DNA from: Pantoea sp.
GTDB lineage: Bacteria; Pseudomonadota; Gammaproteobacteria; Enterobacterales; Enterobacteriaceae
Assembly (NCBI RefSeq): GCF_028283705.1
Contig: NZ_JAPWKD010000002.1
Coordinates: 124,001-188,000, forward strand
Direction: 5' to 3'
DNA: 64,000 nt
Shown one piece after another: positions 63,891-64,000 of the stretch. Both the position numbers and the translations under genes were made by a program. Under the pieces are notes generated by a model. The model was given only the letters and a program-made list of their open reading frames with translations. It was not told the origin of the DNA and did no database searches. Numbering within the stretch: the stretch's first letter is position 1; each line of letters begins with the position of its first letter.

Positions 63891-64000
63891 TTGGTATGTC
63901 GTCCGCGCTTCGCTGTGGCGAGCCGGAATTGCCAGGCTGGGAAAGTGACTGTTTTCCCGAAGCTGTTTCAGTTGTGCGCCCGATGCCGATTGCTACAGAT

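Overview
The window is a core-chromosome segment of an enterobacterial gamma-proteobacterium, most likely Erwiniaceae (Pantoea/Erwinia-like). Nearly every gene is an intact, full-length relative of an Escherichia coli gene from the region around 20-22 min on that map, in nearly the same order. The proteins have diverged, and the fimbrial, DMS-reductase and several small E. coli genes are missing. The family assignment is an inference from recognised sequences; no database search was possible.

Layout. (1) 1-3333, minus strand: 5' part of pyrD, then a polysaccharide flippase and a family-2 glycosyltransferase, in the place where E. coli carries a fimbrial operon. An AT-rich gap of about 750 bp follows. 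(2) 4081-8340, plus: complete alkanesulfonate operon ssuEADCB. (3) 8412-16823: pepN (minus), then pncB, asnS, ompF and aspC (plus). ompF keeps OmpR-box-like promoter sequence and a MicF-pairing leader. (4) 16901-27548, minus: gloC, mepK, ldtD, and the cmoM-mukF-mukE-mukB condensin operon. (5) 27673-32692: elyC (plus), overlapped tail to tail by the degenerate kinase-like ycbJ, then ycbJ, kdsB, ycaR, ycaQ and lpxK on minus. (6) 32689-42437, minus: msbA, a comEC relative, ihfB, rpsA, cmk, aroA, serC. (7) 42731-48960, plus: ycaO, focA, pflB, pflA, with an FNR-type promoter before focA. (8) 49002-57976, minus: ycaD, serS, rarA, lolA, ftsK, lrp. (9) 58500-63833, plus: trxB, cydD, cydC, aat, then a promoter that should drive infA just beyond the window.

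Functional groups: envelope and LPS (kdsB, lpxK, msbA, lolA, elyC, ldtD, mepK, ompF); chromosome handling (mukFEB, ftsK, ihfB, rarA, ycaQ); translation (asnS, serS, rpsA, aat, cmoM, ycaO); anaerobic and redox metabolism (focA-pflBA, trxB, cydDC); sulfur scavenging (ssu); biosynthesis (pyrD, pncB, aspC, aroA, serC, cmk).

No insertion sequence, prophage, CRISPR array, rRNA or tRNA gene was seen. I found no clear new multi-gene system. The observations most worth following are the stand-alone flippase/glycosyltransferase pair, a related palindromic repeat at three of the four convergent gene junctions (the fourth junction is itself an overlap), the apparently catalytically dead kinase-like YcbJ, and the set of genes missing relative to E. 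coli.
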